DNA of 64,000 nt. Source: Bradyrhizobium sp. CCBAU 53421. Lineage in GTDB: Bacteria; Pseudomonadota; Alphaproteobacteria; Rhizobiales; Xanthobacteraceae. This document shows positions 30,586-38,814 of this stretch, in pieces. The notes beneath the pieces are model-generated. The model worked only from the letters and a program-made list of their open reading frames with translations, was not told the DNA's origin and searched no databases. Made by a program: the position numbers and the translations under genes. Position 1 is the first letter of the stretch. The number at the start of each line of letters is the position of its first letter. The stretch lies in assembly GCF_015291625.1 (NCBI RefSeq), contig NZ_CP030047.1, forward strand, positions 5,890,001 to 5,954,000, read 5' to 3'.

Positions 30586-31743
30586 TCAGGGCAGCAGCTT
30601 GTACTTCCCGTCCTCGATCTGAACCAGGACCCGCGCGCGCGCGTCGACGCCGTGCCTGTCCGCTGGTGTGTAAGTGTAGACGCCCTGCGTCCCCGCCAGT
30701 TCCTTGGTGGTGAACAGCGCCTGGCGCAGCGCGGTGCGGAATTCCGGCGTGCCCGGCTTGGCGCCGGTCGCCATTGCGCGCTTGGCCGCATCGGCCAGCA
30801 CCAGCCAGCCGTCGAAGGAATAAGATGAGAACGAGTCGGTCGGCGCCTCGCCATTCGCCTTCTCGAACGCCGCGCGGAAATCCAAGGCAACCTTCTGGAT
30901 CGGGTTGCTGGCCGGAAGCTGCTCGGCCGCGGTCACCGGCCCGGTCGGACAGATGATTCCGTTGGCGGCCTTGCCGGCGAGCCGCAGGAAATCGGCACTG
31001 ATCAGTCCGTGGTTGCCGTAGAGCGGTCCCTTGTATCCACGCTCGGACAAGGCGATCACCGGCAGCGCGCCCGGCGTTCCGGTGCCGCCGAGCATGATGG
31101 CATCGGGACGGGCCGCCAACGCGCGCAGCACCTGGGCGGTCACCGACGAATCCGATCGGGCGTATCGTTCGTTGGCGATGACCTTGATGTCGGCCGCCTT
31201 GGCGCTTTGCGACAGCGAGTCGTACATGAGGTCGCCGAAGGCATCCGAGAAGCCGATGAACGCGACGGTCTTCAACCCTCGCGCCTTCATATGGTCGACG
31301 ATGCCCTGAACCAGCAACGGCGTCGGTTGCGGCGTCTGCACCACCCAGGGCCCGCCATCGCCGGGCGGCACCGCCGCGATCGGCGACACCGCGATCATCG
31401 GCGTTTTCATCTCGATTGCGGCCGTCGCCATTGCCAGCGTCTGCGGCGCGCCCGACGTGCCGATCAGAATGTCCACCTTCTCCTGCTCGACCAGCTTGCG
31501 CGCGTTGCGCGCCGACGCGGTAGGATCGGAGCCGTCGTCGAGCTGAATGACGCGGAGCTTTTCACCGCCGACTTCACCGACATAGGCCTCGCCGGCCGCA
31601 AGTCCCTTTGCGTTCGGAATCCCGATCGACGATACCGGCCCGCTGAGGCCGGTGACGAATCCGACGAGGATGTCCGCCTGCCCGACCTGCGGAACGGCGA
31701 CAAGCAGCGCGGCAGAAGCCAGCACGGTTTTCAGCGAGATCAT
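30586..31743 (-). CDS. Branched-chain amino acid type ABC substrate-binding protein (LivK-like)
   Basis: This 385-residue periplasmic binding protein has a signal peptide ending near VGQA and a type I fold starting ADILVGFVTGLSGPVSSIG, then LDDGSDPTASARNARKLVEQ. The start is the ATG at 31743 (MISLKTVLASAAL). It is about half identical by eye to the binding protein at 36577, which sits with permease genes. This one is the last gene of the thiolase-DUF35-cyclase operon, so it may bind the same aromatic substrate and share the permease at 37771-41290. Confidence 0.9.
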   Translation of the reverse strand: MISLKTVLASAALLVAVPQVGQADILVGFVTGLSGPVSSIGIPNAKGLAAGEAYVGEVGGEKLRVIQLDDGSDPTASARNARKLVEQEKVDILIGTSGAPQTLAMATAAIEMKTPMIAVSPIAAVPPGDGGPWVVQTPQPTPLLVQGIVDHMKARGLKTVAFIGFSDAFGDLMYDSLSQSAKAADIKVIANERYARSDSSVTAQVLRALAARPDAIMLGGTGTPGALPVIALSERGYKGPLYGNHGLISADFLRLAGKAANGIICPTGPVTAAEQLPASNPIQKVALDFRAAFEKANGEAPTDSFSSYSFDGWLVLADAAKRAMATGAKPGTPEFRTALRQALFTTKELAGTQGVYTYTPADRHGVDARARVLVQIEDGKYKLLP

Positions 31744-31799
31744 GGCACCTGTCTTTCTTGATTTGCGTTTCTTCTGTCGGGCAAGCGCCATCGCTCGCT

Positions 31800-32582
31800 T
31801 CAGTTCGCCGAAACCAACGCGATCACGCGCAGCGGGCTGCCGGAGCCGTTCTGGATCTTCAGGGGTGAAGCCACGATGACCGCTCCGGTAGCAGGAAGCT
31901 GATCGAGATTGCAGAGACACTGGAGGCCATACCGGCCGGCGCCGTGCAGGAAGTGATGCGCCGGATAAGGCGGCTCGAAATGTCCCGCCTGCCCCGCGTC
32001 GGTGCCGATCGTCTCGGTGCCGAAGCCGATGATGCCGCGCTGCTCCACCAGCCATTTCATGACGGCCACGTTCGGGCCCGGCGTGTGCGCCCCATCATCC
32101 CTGAGGTTCGCGTAATCGCGCCAGCCCTTCTTTGACCAGTCGGTACGCAGCAGAACCCAGTTGCGTTCGGGAATCCGACCGTGCTTCGCCTCCCAGGCTT
32201 CGACCAGCGGAACGGTCAGCAGGAAATCCGGGTCTTGCGCGGCCCCGGCAGAACAGTCGATCACGCACGCTGGAGCGATCATGTCCTTGGCAGGCATCGT
32301 GTCGACGGAATTGTTCGGCAGGTCCTTGCCGGTGAACCAGTGAATCGGCGCGTCGAAATGCGTGCCGGTGTGCTCGCCGAACGTCACGTTGTTCCAGTAC
32401 CAGGCCGGACCGCGGCCGTCATAGCGCGAAATCTCCTGGATCCGGACCGGAGCTGCCTGGCCAAACTCTGGCGGCAGCACGATGACCGGAAAATCCGGAC
32501 TGAGCGTAAAGGTCAGGTCGACGACGCGCACCGCGCCGGACGAGACCGCAGCTGCGAGCTCCAGGAGATTCTTGCTTTGCAT
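31800..32582 (-). CDS. Cyclase-family metal hydrolase, probable isatin hydrolase
   Basis: This 260-residue protein of the kynurenine formamidase/cyclase family carries the metal motif HxxxHxDxxxH as H71, H75, D77 and H81 (GEHTGTHFDAPIHWFTGKD). Isatin hydrolase, known from Bradyrhizobium and Labrenzia, belongs to this family and opens isatin to isatinate. I favour that activity because the neighbourhood encodes steps that would make isatin and consume an aromatic 2-oxoacid. The ATG at 32582 has GGGAGG 8 nt upstream. A formamidase or other amide hydrolase role remains possible. Confidence 0.8.
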   Translation of the reverse strand: MQSKNLLELAAAVSSGAVRVVDLTFTLSPDFPVIVLPPEFGQAAPVRIQEISRYDGRGPAWYWNNVTFGEHTGTHFDAPIHWFTGKDLPNNSVDTMPAKDMIAPACVIDCSAGAAQDPDFLLTVPLVEAWEAKHGRIPERNWVLLRTDWSKKGWRDYANLRDDGAHTPGPNVAVMKWLVEQRGIIGFGTETIGTDAGQAGHFEPPYPAHHFLHGAGRYGLQCLCNLDQLPATGAVIVASPLKIQNGSGSPLRVIALVSAN

Positions 32583-32615
32583 CGTCACGTCCTCCCGCTT
32601 GGTTGAATCCTGATC

Positions 32616-33857
32616 CTATTTGTCGAGCTCGCGCTCGAGCGCTTTCGGATTGGCGGCAAGACGCTGCCTGATTTCCTCGGCGACGTCCCCGACATACATC
32701 TCCTCGAGACCGCCGCGGAGCCCGGACACGATCGCCTGCGCAACCGCGCGCGGCGCGACCTTGGGCGGCGGCACGGTCTGGAACCACTCGGTGTCGACCG
32801 GCCCCGTGAACAGGTTCAGCACCTTGACGCCGCCGGGCCGCAGTTCCGCGCGAAGACAATGCGACAGCGACAGGCAGGCGGCCTGCGATGCCGAATAGGC
32901 GCCGAAAGCAGGCCAGTTCGCCAGCGCATACACCGACAGGATATTCATCCAGGCGGCACTGTTGTTGATGCCATCAGCTCCCCGCATCCGCATTGCGGGA
33001 CCGAAGGCCTGCGCGAGGTTGATGAAGCCGAGATAGGCCTGGTCGACCTCGTCCCGCGCAATGCTCGTGCCCCTGCGGTCGAGCAGGCCGCCGGGCCGCA
33101 CATATTCGGTCGTGTTGACGAGGATATCGACCTTGCCAGCGATGTCGGCCGCAAGGTCGGTCGCCGACTTTTCGTCGGACGCGTCGAGCGTCACGACCTC
33201 GATCCCTTGCTGACCGCGCAACTGCTGCTCGCCGGCAAACGGCCGCCACGGTTCGGCAATGCCGACGAACACCGTCTTCGCGCCCGCGGCCATCAGCGAT
33301 GCAACGGCCTCCTGGCCGATCACGCTGCGGCCGTTGGTCACGAGCACCCGCCGGAATTTCGGATCGGCCGTCATTTCCCGCCACTGCCGGTCGTCTGCCA
33401 TGTTGGGAGTCTCCTCCTCGGGTCGGGCAAAGGCCACCGCCTGACCGCTCTTGTCGAGCTGAAACGACATGACGACGGGCGTGCCCTCGACGCAGTCGGC
33501 ATGCAGATGCGCCAGCATCGTCGGACCGCAGTCCATCTTGACGAGACCAATGCGCCAGGGCGCCCGCTCGCGGAAATAGACGTCGCTCGGCACCCGCGCC
33601 GTCGTCTCGGCCAGCAGCACACCGCGGCGCGGCGCATCGACGAACGCGAGAGCCGCCGACAGGCAGGCGGGGCATGCCTCGCGCGCCGGATAGGCGACGG
33701 CGCCGCAGGCCTCGCAGCGCTGCAGCATGAACCGTCCCTCGGCGGCGGCGCGCGTGAACCCATGCGATGTCCTGCTGCGCGGCCGCGGCGGTGACGCCGG
33801 CAGCCGCGTCCGCAGCAGCGGGTTCTTGCGCCGGGGCGGCTCAATCGGATCGATCAT
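32616..33857 (-). CDS. DUF35 acyl-CoA-binding domain fused to an SDR-like domain
   Basis: Residues 35-150 are a DUF35 unit: a zinc ribbon with C48, C51, C62 and C65, then an OB-fold with FRERAPWRIGLVKMDCGP. From about residue 165 comes a short-chain dehydrogenase fold. Its active site is altered: the nucleotide loop reads TNGRSVIG, and the YxxxK motif reads YSASQ, so the catalytic Lys is Gln. DUF35 proteins partner thiolase-like enzymes, and the adjacent thiolase gene overlaps by ATGA. I infer a two-protein aldolase or thiolase complex, with the SDR part possibly structural. Confidence 0.85.
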   Translation of the reverse strand: MIDPIEPPRRKNPLLRTRLPASPPRPRSRTSHGFTRAAAEGRFMLQRCEACGAVAYPAREACPACLSAALAFVDAPRRGVLLAETTARVPSDVYFRERAPWRIGLVKMDCGPTMLAHLHADCVEGTPVVMSFQLDKSGQAVAFARPEEETPNMADDRQWREMTADPKFRRVLVTNGRSVIGQEAVASLMAAGAKTVFVGIAEPWRPFAGEQQLRGQQGIEVVTLDASDEKSATDLAADIAGKVDILVNTTEYVRPGGLLDRRGTSIARDEVDQAYLGFINLAQAFGPAMRMRGADGINNSAAWMNILSVYALANWPAFGAYSASQAACLSLSHCLRAELRPGGVKVLNLFTGPVDTEWFQTVPPPKVAPRAVAQAIVSGLRGGLEEMYVGDVAEEIRQRLAANPKALERELDK

Positions 33858-35032
33858 CGCGCGGGCCCCGCAAAGATCGCGGCGCCCGAGGCGAGGCCGC
33901 GGTCGTAGTTGATCATGCCGAAGCCCGAGGCCAGACCGAGCTTTGCATCCTTCACCTGGGTGGGACCGGCTTCTCCCAGGACCTGCCGCAATCCTTCGAC
34001 CAGCCCGAGATAGGCGCCGGCCGCGCCGGCCTGCCCGGCCGAGAGCTGACCGCCCGAGGTGTTGTGCGGGAAGTCGCCGTCAACCGTCAGATCGTGCTGG
34101 CGCACGAAGACCGCGCCCTCGCCCTTGTTGCAGAAGCCGAGATCCTCGAACTGCATCATCGTGATGACCGGATAATCATCATAGGTCTGCACGATATCGA
34201 GATCGTCGGGCTTCACGCCGGCCATCGCGTAGAGCTCACCGACATCCATCGCCCAGCCGCCGCGCACCTGCATCGGATCGTCGGCGAAAGCGTTGTGCCG
34301 CTCGATCGTCGACAGCAATCGCGCAGCCGGCAGGCCAAGCGAAGCCGCAGTCTCGTCCCGCATCACAAGCAAGGCCTCGGCACCGGCGCACGGCATCACG
34401 CAATCGAACAGATGGATGGGATCGGAAATGGGACGAGCCGCCAGATATTGCTCGAGCGTCAGCGGCGTCTTCATCAGCGCATGCGGGTTGCGCAGCGCGT
34501 TGGCGCGCTGGGCGACCGCGATCCTGCCGACGTCCTCGCGCGTGACGCCGTACGTCCGCATATAGTTGCGCGCGATCAGCGCGAAGCTCGCATTGGCGCC
34601 GCCGGCGCCATATGGGTAGACCGCGTCCTGGTTGAAGCGCGAGAAGTTCTCGAGCGTCAGGCGGAAGGAATCGACGTGGTTGGTATCGCCGGCGACGCAA
34701 GCAACGATGTCGGCATCGTGTGCCTGCACCGCGCGCGCCGCCTTCCGCAAAGCCGCGATAGCGCTGGCGCCGCCGAGCGGGATGGTGTCCAGCCATCTGA
34801 CGCACAGTCCGAAATGCTGCGTCAGTCCGATCCCGCTGTCGGTCCCCATGGTGAAGCTGGAGACGCACAAGCCGTCGATATCGGAGGCCTTGATCCCGGC
34901 CTTCGCGACCAGCGCGCTCAGCGCACGGCCGATCCACCATTGCGCGCTCTCGATGGAATAGCGCGCATAGGGGATCGTGACAGGAGCCGCCATCACGATG
35001 CCGTCATACGGTGTGCGCAGCGAATTTGTCAC
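33854..35032 (-). CDS. Thiolase-superfamily protein, Ltp2-like, lacking the usual nucleophile
   Basis: This 392-residue protein has the SCP2-thiolase-like fold (DIDGLCVSSFTMGTDSG, RNYMRTYGVTREDVGRIAVA, DIVQTYDDYPVITMMQFEDL, NTSGGQLSAGQAGAAGAYLG). Where biosynthetic thiolases have the nucleophilic Cys, this reads TIPLGGASA, and the usual GHP His motif is GQLSAGQAG. That resembles Ltp2, which works with a DUF35 partner as a retro-aldolase on tertiary beta-hydroxyacyl-CoA in steroid breakdown. Here the plausible substrate is dioxindole-3-acetyl-CoA. The start is a GTG; an internal ATG is possible. Confidence 0.85.
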   Translation of the reverse strand: MTNSLRTPYDGIVMAAPVTIPYARYSIESAQWWIGRALSALVAKAGIKASDIDGLCVSSFTMGTDSGIGLTQHFGLCVRWLDTIPLGGASAIAALRKAARAVQAHDADIVACVAGDTNHVDSFRLTLENFSRFNQDAVYPYGAGGANASFALIARNYMRTYGVTREDVGRIAVAQRANALRNPHALMKTPLTLEQYLAARPISDPIHLFDCVMPCAGAEALLVMRDETAASLGLPAARLLSTIERHNAFADDPMQVRGGWAMDVGELYAMAGVKPDDLDIVQTYDDYPVITMMQFEDLGFCNKGEGAVFVRQHDLTVDGDFPHNTSGGQLSAGQAGAAGAYLGLVEGLRQVLGEAGPTQVKDAKLGLASGFGMINYDRGLASGAAIFAGPAR

Positions 35033-35167
35033 CAGCCGCCTGCCTCGCCTGCTCGCCTCAGATCAATGTCAGCTTCACATCGATATTGCCACGAATAGCA
35101 TTCGAACAGTGTCACCTTCTCGGGTCTCGTCACGTCTGCCTCTCCAGAACTGATCGGCCGTTCGGCA

Positions 35168-35950
35168 CTAACGCTTGTTGCGCGCCAACATCGCCCGGAA
35201 ATCGTCACGGGCCAGTGCGCTGGCACGCTTGAAGCTCGGCCCGCGGCTCGGCTCGGTGCCATTGAGCTGCCTGAGCTGCACCCACATCTCGGCGCTCTTC
35301 AGCGCTACCGCCGCGCAGTTTACGACCGGCGCGTGCCCGACCTTCAGGCCGTGCTCACGCCCGATCAGCAGGCCCGGCAGCACGCCGGCGGGGATCACCA
35401 CGTCGGCGCCGCGCTGCACCAGCGGCAGGGCACAGGCCAGGAAATCCTCGATCATCCGGGCGTGGGCGGCCTGATCGCCCGCGAACGCATCTGCGAAATC
35501 CTCCGGCCTGCAGCCGAGGCCGGTGACGTGGGCGACGCGATCACCGAGGCCGTAACGTTCAGCCTGCTCGTAGTGCCAGACCTCGAAGACCGGATCGAGC
35601 GTCACGAGACCGAGGCGTCGGCCGAGTTGCGAGGCCGCGAGCAGTGTCGCCTCGCCGGTCCCGATCACGGGAATGTCGAGCGCCGAGCGAAGCTCGTAGA
35701 GCCCCGGATCCTGGAAGTGGCCCATCACGAAGGCGTCGAACCCGCCCTCTTCGGCCGCGAGGCCGTTGTCGATCGCCTGAACCGCGCAGCGCAATTCGGC
35801 GAGCCGGCCGAACTCCCGATCCGGCGGCGAAATGCCCTCGACGTGAACCGTCGTGCCGGGCGCGGCGATCGTGTTGAGGTACTCCGACAGCCGCGCCATA
35901 TAGGGCGCATTCACGCTCGCATCGACGAAACTCTGCCAGAAGATGCGCAT
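35168..35950 (-). CDS. Asp/Glu/hydantoin racemase superfamily protein lacking catalytic cysteines
   Basis: This 260-residue protein has the two-domain racemase fold: MRIFWQSFVDASVNAPYM, FDAFVMGHFQDPGLYELRSA, IPVIGTGEA and GADVVIPAGVLPGLL. Hydantoin racemases have Cys in place of His in the first motif and Cys before the second Gly-rich loop; here these are His and Ala. It is therefore unlikely to be a standard cofactor-independent racemase. The start at 35950 gives the family N-terminus. It lies upstream of the thiolase operon on the same strand. Confidence 0.8.
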   Translation of the reverse strand: MRIFWQSFVDASVNAPYMARLSEYLNTIAAPGTTVHVEGISPPDREFGRLAELRCAVQAIDNGLAAEEGGFDAFVMGHFQDPGLYELRSALDIPVIGTGEATLLAASQLGRRLGLVTLDPVFEVWHYEQAERYGLGDRVAHVTGLGCRPEDFADAFAGDQAAHARMIEDFLACALPLVQRGADVVIPAGVLPGLLIGREHGLKVGHAPVVNCAAVALKSAEMWVQLRQLNGTEPSRGPSFKRASALARDDFRAMLARNKR

Positions 35951-36576
35951 CGCCCTTCTCCTCAAACGGTGACGGGAGCATCGGCCGTCGGCTGCCGACG
36001 GAGATATTTCAACCATAAACTAAATGACGCGTCAAATGCGCGCGGCGAGGCCAGCCGGAGGGCCTTTGCGATCACGGCGATGAGGCCCATTTTGTGGGAC
36101 AAAGAGGTGAAGGATTTGGCGCGCTCTGACGGAATTGTATGCAACAACATTTTTTTCTGACAGCCCCGCGACACGTGTTGACGGCGCCACGGAGAATACT
36201 TTAGGCTTTAAGTAATCATCCGCCGGCCGCTGCCGGTCAACATGACGATGATGTTGCAGGGCACCGATTTTGAGAAACTCAATCGCGTGGACGATCGTCG
36301 GGCCTGAATGGCCGGCAGCAGCATCGCCGGTCGCGCATCGCTGCTGCGGCATTCGTCTCCTTTTGCTTCAACACGTGGTCGCCGGTTGCAACCGGCCCGC
36401 CCCCTATTTCAGCCGCATGCCGCACCATGGCGGCTGACGCCCGGCCCAGCGAACTTTCTTCTCGCCGCGCCCGGCGTCTGGCGCTGCAGCAATGCCTTCA
36501 GTCGGTTCGTTCACAGCTCGGGCTCCCTGCCCGGCTGCCAGACATTCGTATCCAGCATCATTGGAGGACCACGCAG
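35951..36576. other. Divergent promoter region between racemase-like gene and Liv importer
   Basis: No gene is convincing here. The sequence from 36000 to 36220 is unusually AT-rich and includes TTGT-N5-ACAA near 36137-36149, ACACGTGT at 36171-36178, and an inverted repeat TACTT-N8-AAGTA at 36197-36214. These are candidate operators for the divergent pair. Confidence 0.45.
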
Positions 36577-37728
36577 ATGCGGCAGAAGACTTTGGGCCTA
36601 CTCGCACTTGTCGCCGGCGTCTTCGCAGCATCGGCTGCGCAAGCCGACATCACGATCGGCTTTGTCACCTCGCTGAGCGGCAACGGCGCGTCGATCGGCA
36701 TCCCCTACGGGCGCGGCATCAATGCCGCCTATGAATACAAGAAGACGATCAACGGCGAGACCATCCGCCTGATCCAGCTCGACGACGGCTCCGATCCATC
36801 GGCCGCGACGCGCAACGCGCGCAAGCTCGTGGAAGAAGAGAAGGTCGATTTGCTGATCGGCACCGCGACGACCCCCTCGACCATCGCCATGGCGGCCGTC
36901 GCCAGCGAATTGAAGGTGCCGATGATCTCGATCTCGCCGGTCGGCAAGCTTCCGGACTCGCCGGAGCAATGGGTCGTCGCCGTGCCGCAACCGGCTTCGC
37001 TTTTGGTGAAGATCGTCGCGGACCGGATGAAGCGCGACGGCATGAAGAACATCGGCTATATCGGCTTCTCCGATGCGTGGGGCGACCTCGTCTATAACGG
37101 AGCCAAGGCCGCCGAGCCCACCGACGACATCAAGGTGCAGACCAACGAGCGCTATGCCCGCACCGATACCTCGGTGACCGCGCAGATCCTCAAGGTCATG
37201 GCTGCACGTCCCGACGCGGTGTTGATCGGCGGCTCCGGCACGCAGGGCGCGCTGCCTCTCATCACGCTCTCCGAGCGCGGCTTCAAGGGCAATACCTACG
37301 GCACCGTGGCGCTGGTCAATCCGGACTTCGTCACCGTCGGTGGCAAGGCCGCCGAGGGCATTCAGGTCTCCGCCGGCCCGGTGATCGTGGCCGAGCAACT
37401 TCCGGACGAGCACTTCGCCAAGAAGATCGCGCTCGATTTCCGCGCGGTCTACCAGAAGACCCACAACATTCCGACCACCGACGGGTTCTCCGCCTACTCT
37501 TTCGATGCCTGGCTGATCTTTGCCAACGCCGCCGAGCGGGCGCTCAAGACCGCGAAGCCCGGCACGACGGAGTTCCGCACGGCGCTGCGCGACGCCATCC
37601 TCAGCACCAAGGAGCTGCCCGGCGTGCATGCCGTCTACAACTTCAAGCCCGGTGCGGTGACCGGCGTCGACGAGCGCGCGCTGGTGGTGGTCCGCCTGAC
37701 CGGCGGCGCCTGGAAGTACGCGCCATAA
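36577..37728 (+). CDS. Liv-type ABC substrate-binding protein
   Basis: This 383-residue periplasmic protein has a signal peptide (LLALVAGVFAASAAQA) and the type I binding fold (DITIGFVTSLSGNGASIGIP, LDDGSDPSAATRNARKLVEE, IGYIGFSDAWGDLVYNG). The ATG at 36577 follows GGAGG. It heads an operon with the permease and ATPase genes up to 41290. These importers often carry aromatic or indolic carboxylates as well as amino acids. Given the surrounding genes I infer an aromatic acid ligand. Confidence 0.92.
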   Translation: MRQKTLGLLALVAGVFAASAAQADITIGFVTSLSGNGASIGIPYGRGINAAYEYKKTINGETIRLIQLDDGSDPSAATRNARKLVEEEKVDLLIGTATTPSTIAMAAVASELKVPMISISPVGKLPDSPEQWVVAVPQPASLLVKIVADRMKRDGMKNIGYIGFSDAWGDLVYNGAKAAEPTDDIKVQTNERYARTDTSVTAQILKVMAARPDAVLIGGSGTQGALPLITLSERGFKGNTYGTVALVNPDFVTVGGKAAEGIQVSAGPVIVAEQLPDEHFAKKIALDFRAVYQKTHNIPTTDGFSAYSFDAWLIFANAAERALKTAKPGTTEFRTALRDAILSTKELPGVHAVYNFKPGAVTGVDERALVVVRLTGGAWKYAP

Positions 37729-37770
37729 GCGGAAGATGGCCGGCGATCAGAACGGGGGAACGGCGTCTCA

Positions 37771-38814
37771 ATGACGAGCGACATCGCGGCCATCCTTGCG
37801 ATCGACGGGATCGCCACCGGCGCGGTCTACGCGCTGGTTGCGATCGGAACCGTGCTCATCTTCACGGTGACGCGGGTCATCTTCATTCCCTTCGGCGACA
37901 TCGCCGCCTTCACCGCGCTGACGCTTGCGGCGGTCGATGCCAAGCGCTTTCCGGGGACCGGCGCGCTGGTCGTGGCGCTGGCGTGCCTTGCAACCCTGAT
38001 CGAGCTCATTTCGCTCCTTCGGAGCGGCGAAATTCGCCTGCTGCCGCGCGCGCTCCTCTTCTATCTCGTCCTCCCTTTGGCAGTGGTCGGCATCGCCTGG
38101 CTCGCCATGCGCATGGATCCGCCGCTCGCGGTCCGCCTAGTGCTCGCGCTGATGCTGATCACGCCGATCGCCCCTCTGCTGGACCGGATCGTCTTCCGCC
38201 CGATTGCCGACGGCACAGTGCTGCTGCTGCTGACGGTCTCCGTGGCGCTGCATTTCGCCCTCGTCGGTCTTGGCCTGCTGTTCTTCGGCCCCGAAGGCGT
38301 TCGCACCGAACCGCTGACGTCGTTCTCGACGGAGTTCGCCGGCGTCCTGATCTCAGGCCAGACCATGCTGATCGTGATCGCCGCACTCGTCTTCAGCGGC
38401 CTCCTCTATCTCTTCTTCGACTTCACGCTGGTCGGCAAATCGCTCCGCGCCACCGCAGTGAACCGAACCGGCTCGCGGCTGATGGGAATCCGGCCGGCAC
38501 GCGCCGGCACCATCGCCTACCTGCTGGGCTCGCTGATGGCCGGCGTCTCCGGCATCCTGATCGCGCCGGTGAATACCGTGTTCTACGATTCCGGCTTCCT
38601 GATCGGATTGAAGGCGTTCGTCGGCGCGATCGTCGGCGGCATGACCAGCTATCCCGGCGCCGCGATCGGCGCGGTCGGGGTCGGCATCCTCGAAAGCTTC
38701 GCATCGTTCCAGAGCAGCGCGCTGAAAGACGTGATCGTGTTCTCGCTGCTGATCCCTGTCCTGATCTGGCGATCCCTCGCCTCGCTGCATTCCGAGGAGG
38801 AGATCGAGGAATGA
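37771..38814 (+). CDS. livH: Branched-chain amino acid type ABC permease, LivH family
   Basis: This 347-residue inner-membrane permease begins IAAILAIDGIATGAVYALVA and has eight or more hydrophobic segments. The coupling region is near FTLVGKSLRATAVNRTGSRL. It is about 50 residues longer than most LivH proteins; the extra sequence (CLATLIELISLLRSGEIRLL and following) adds membrane helices between the first and second conserved blocks. Its stop overlaps the next start by ATGA. Confidence 0.92.
   Translation: MTSDIAAILAIDGIATGAVYALVAIGTVLIFTVTRVIFIPFGDIAAFTALTLAAVDAKRFPGTGALVVALACLATLIELISLLRSGEIRLLPRALLFYLVLPLAVVGIAWLAMRMDPPLAVRLVLALMLITPIAPLLDRIVFRPIADGTVLLLLTVSVALHFALVGLGLLFFGPEGVRTEPLTSFSTEFAGVLISGQTMLIVIAALVFSGLLYLFFDFTLVGKSLRATAVNRTGSRLMGIRPARAGTIAYLLGSLMAGVSGILIAPVNTVFYDSGFLIGLKAFVGAIVGGMTSYPGAAIGAVGVGILESFASFQSSALKDVIVFSLLIPVLIWRSLASLHSEEEIEE

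Noticed and set aside
31009..31761. Plus-strand frame opposite the solute-binding gene
   Set aside because: It is a shadow of a well-supported periplasmic binding protein gene.
30586..32055. Longer version of the solute-binding protein with about 104 extra N-terminal residues
   Set aside because: The extension lacks a signal peptide and overlaps the cyclase gene; the ATG at 31743 gives a proper signal peptide.
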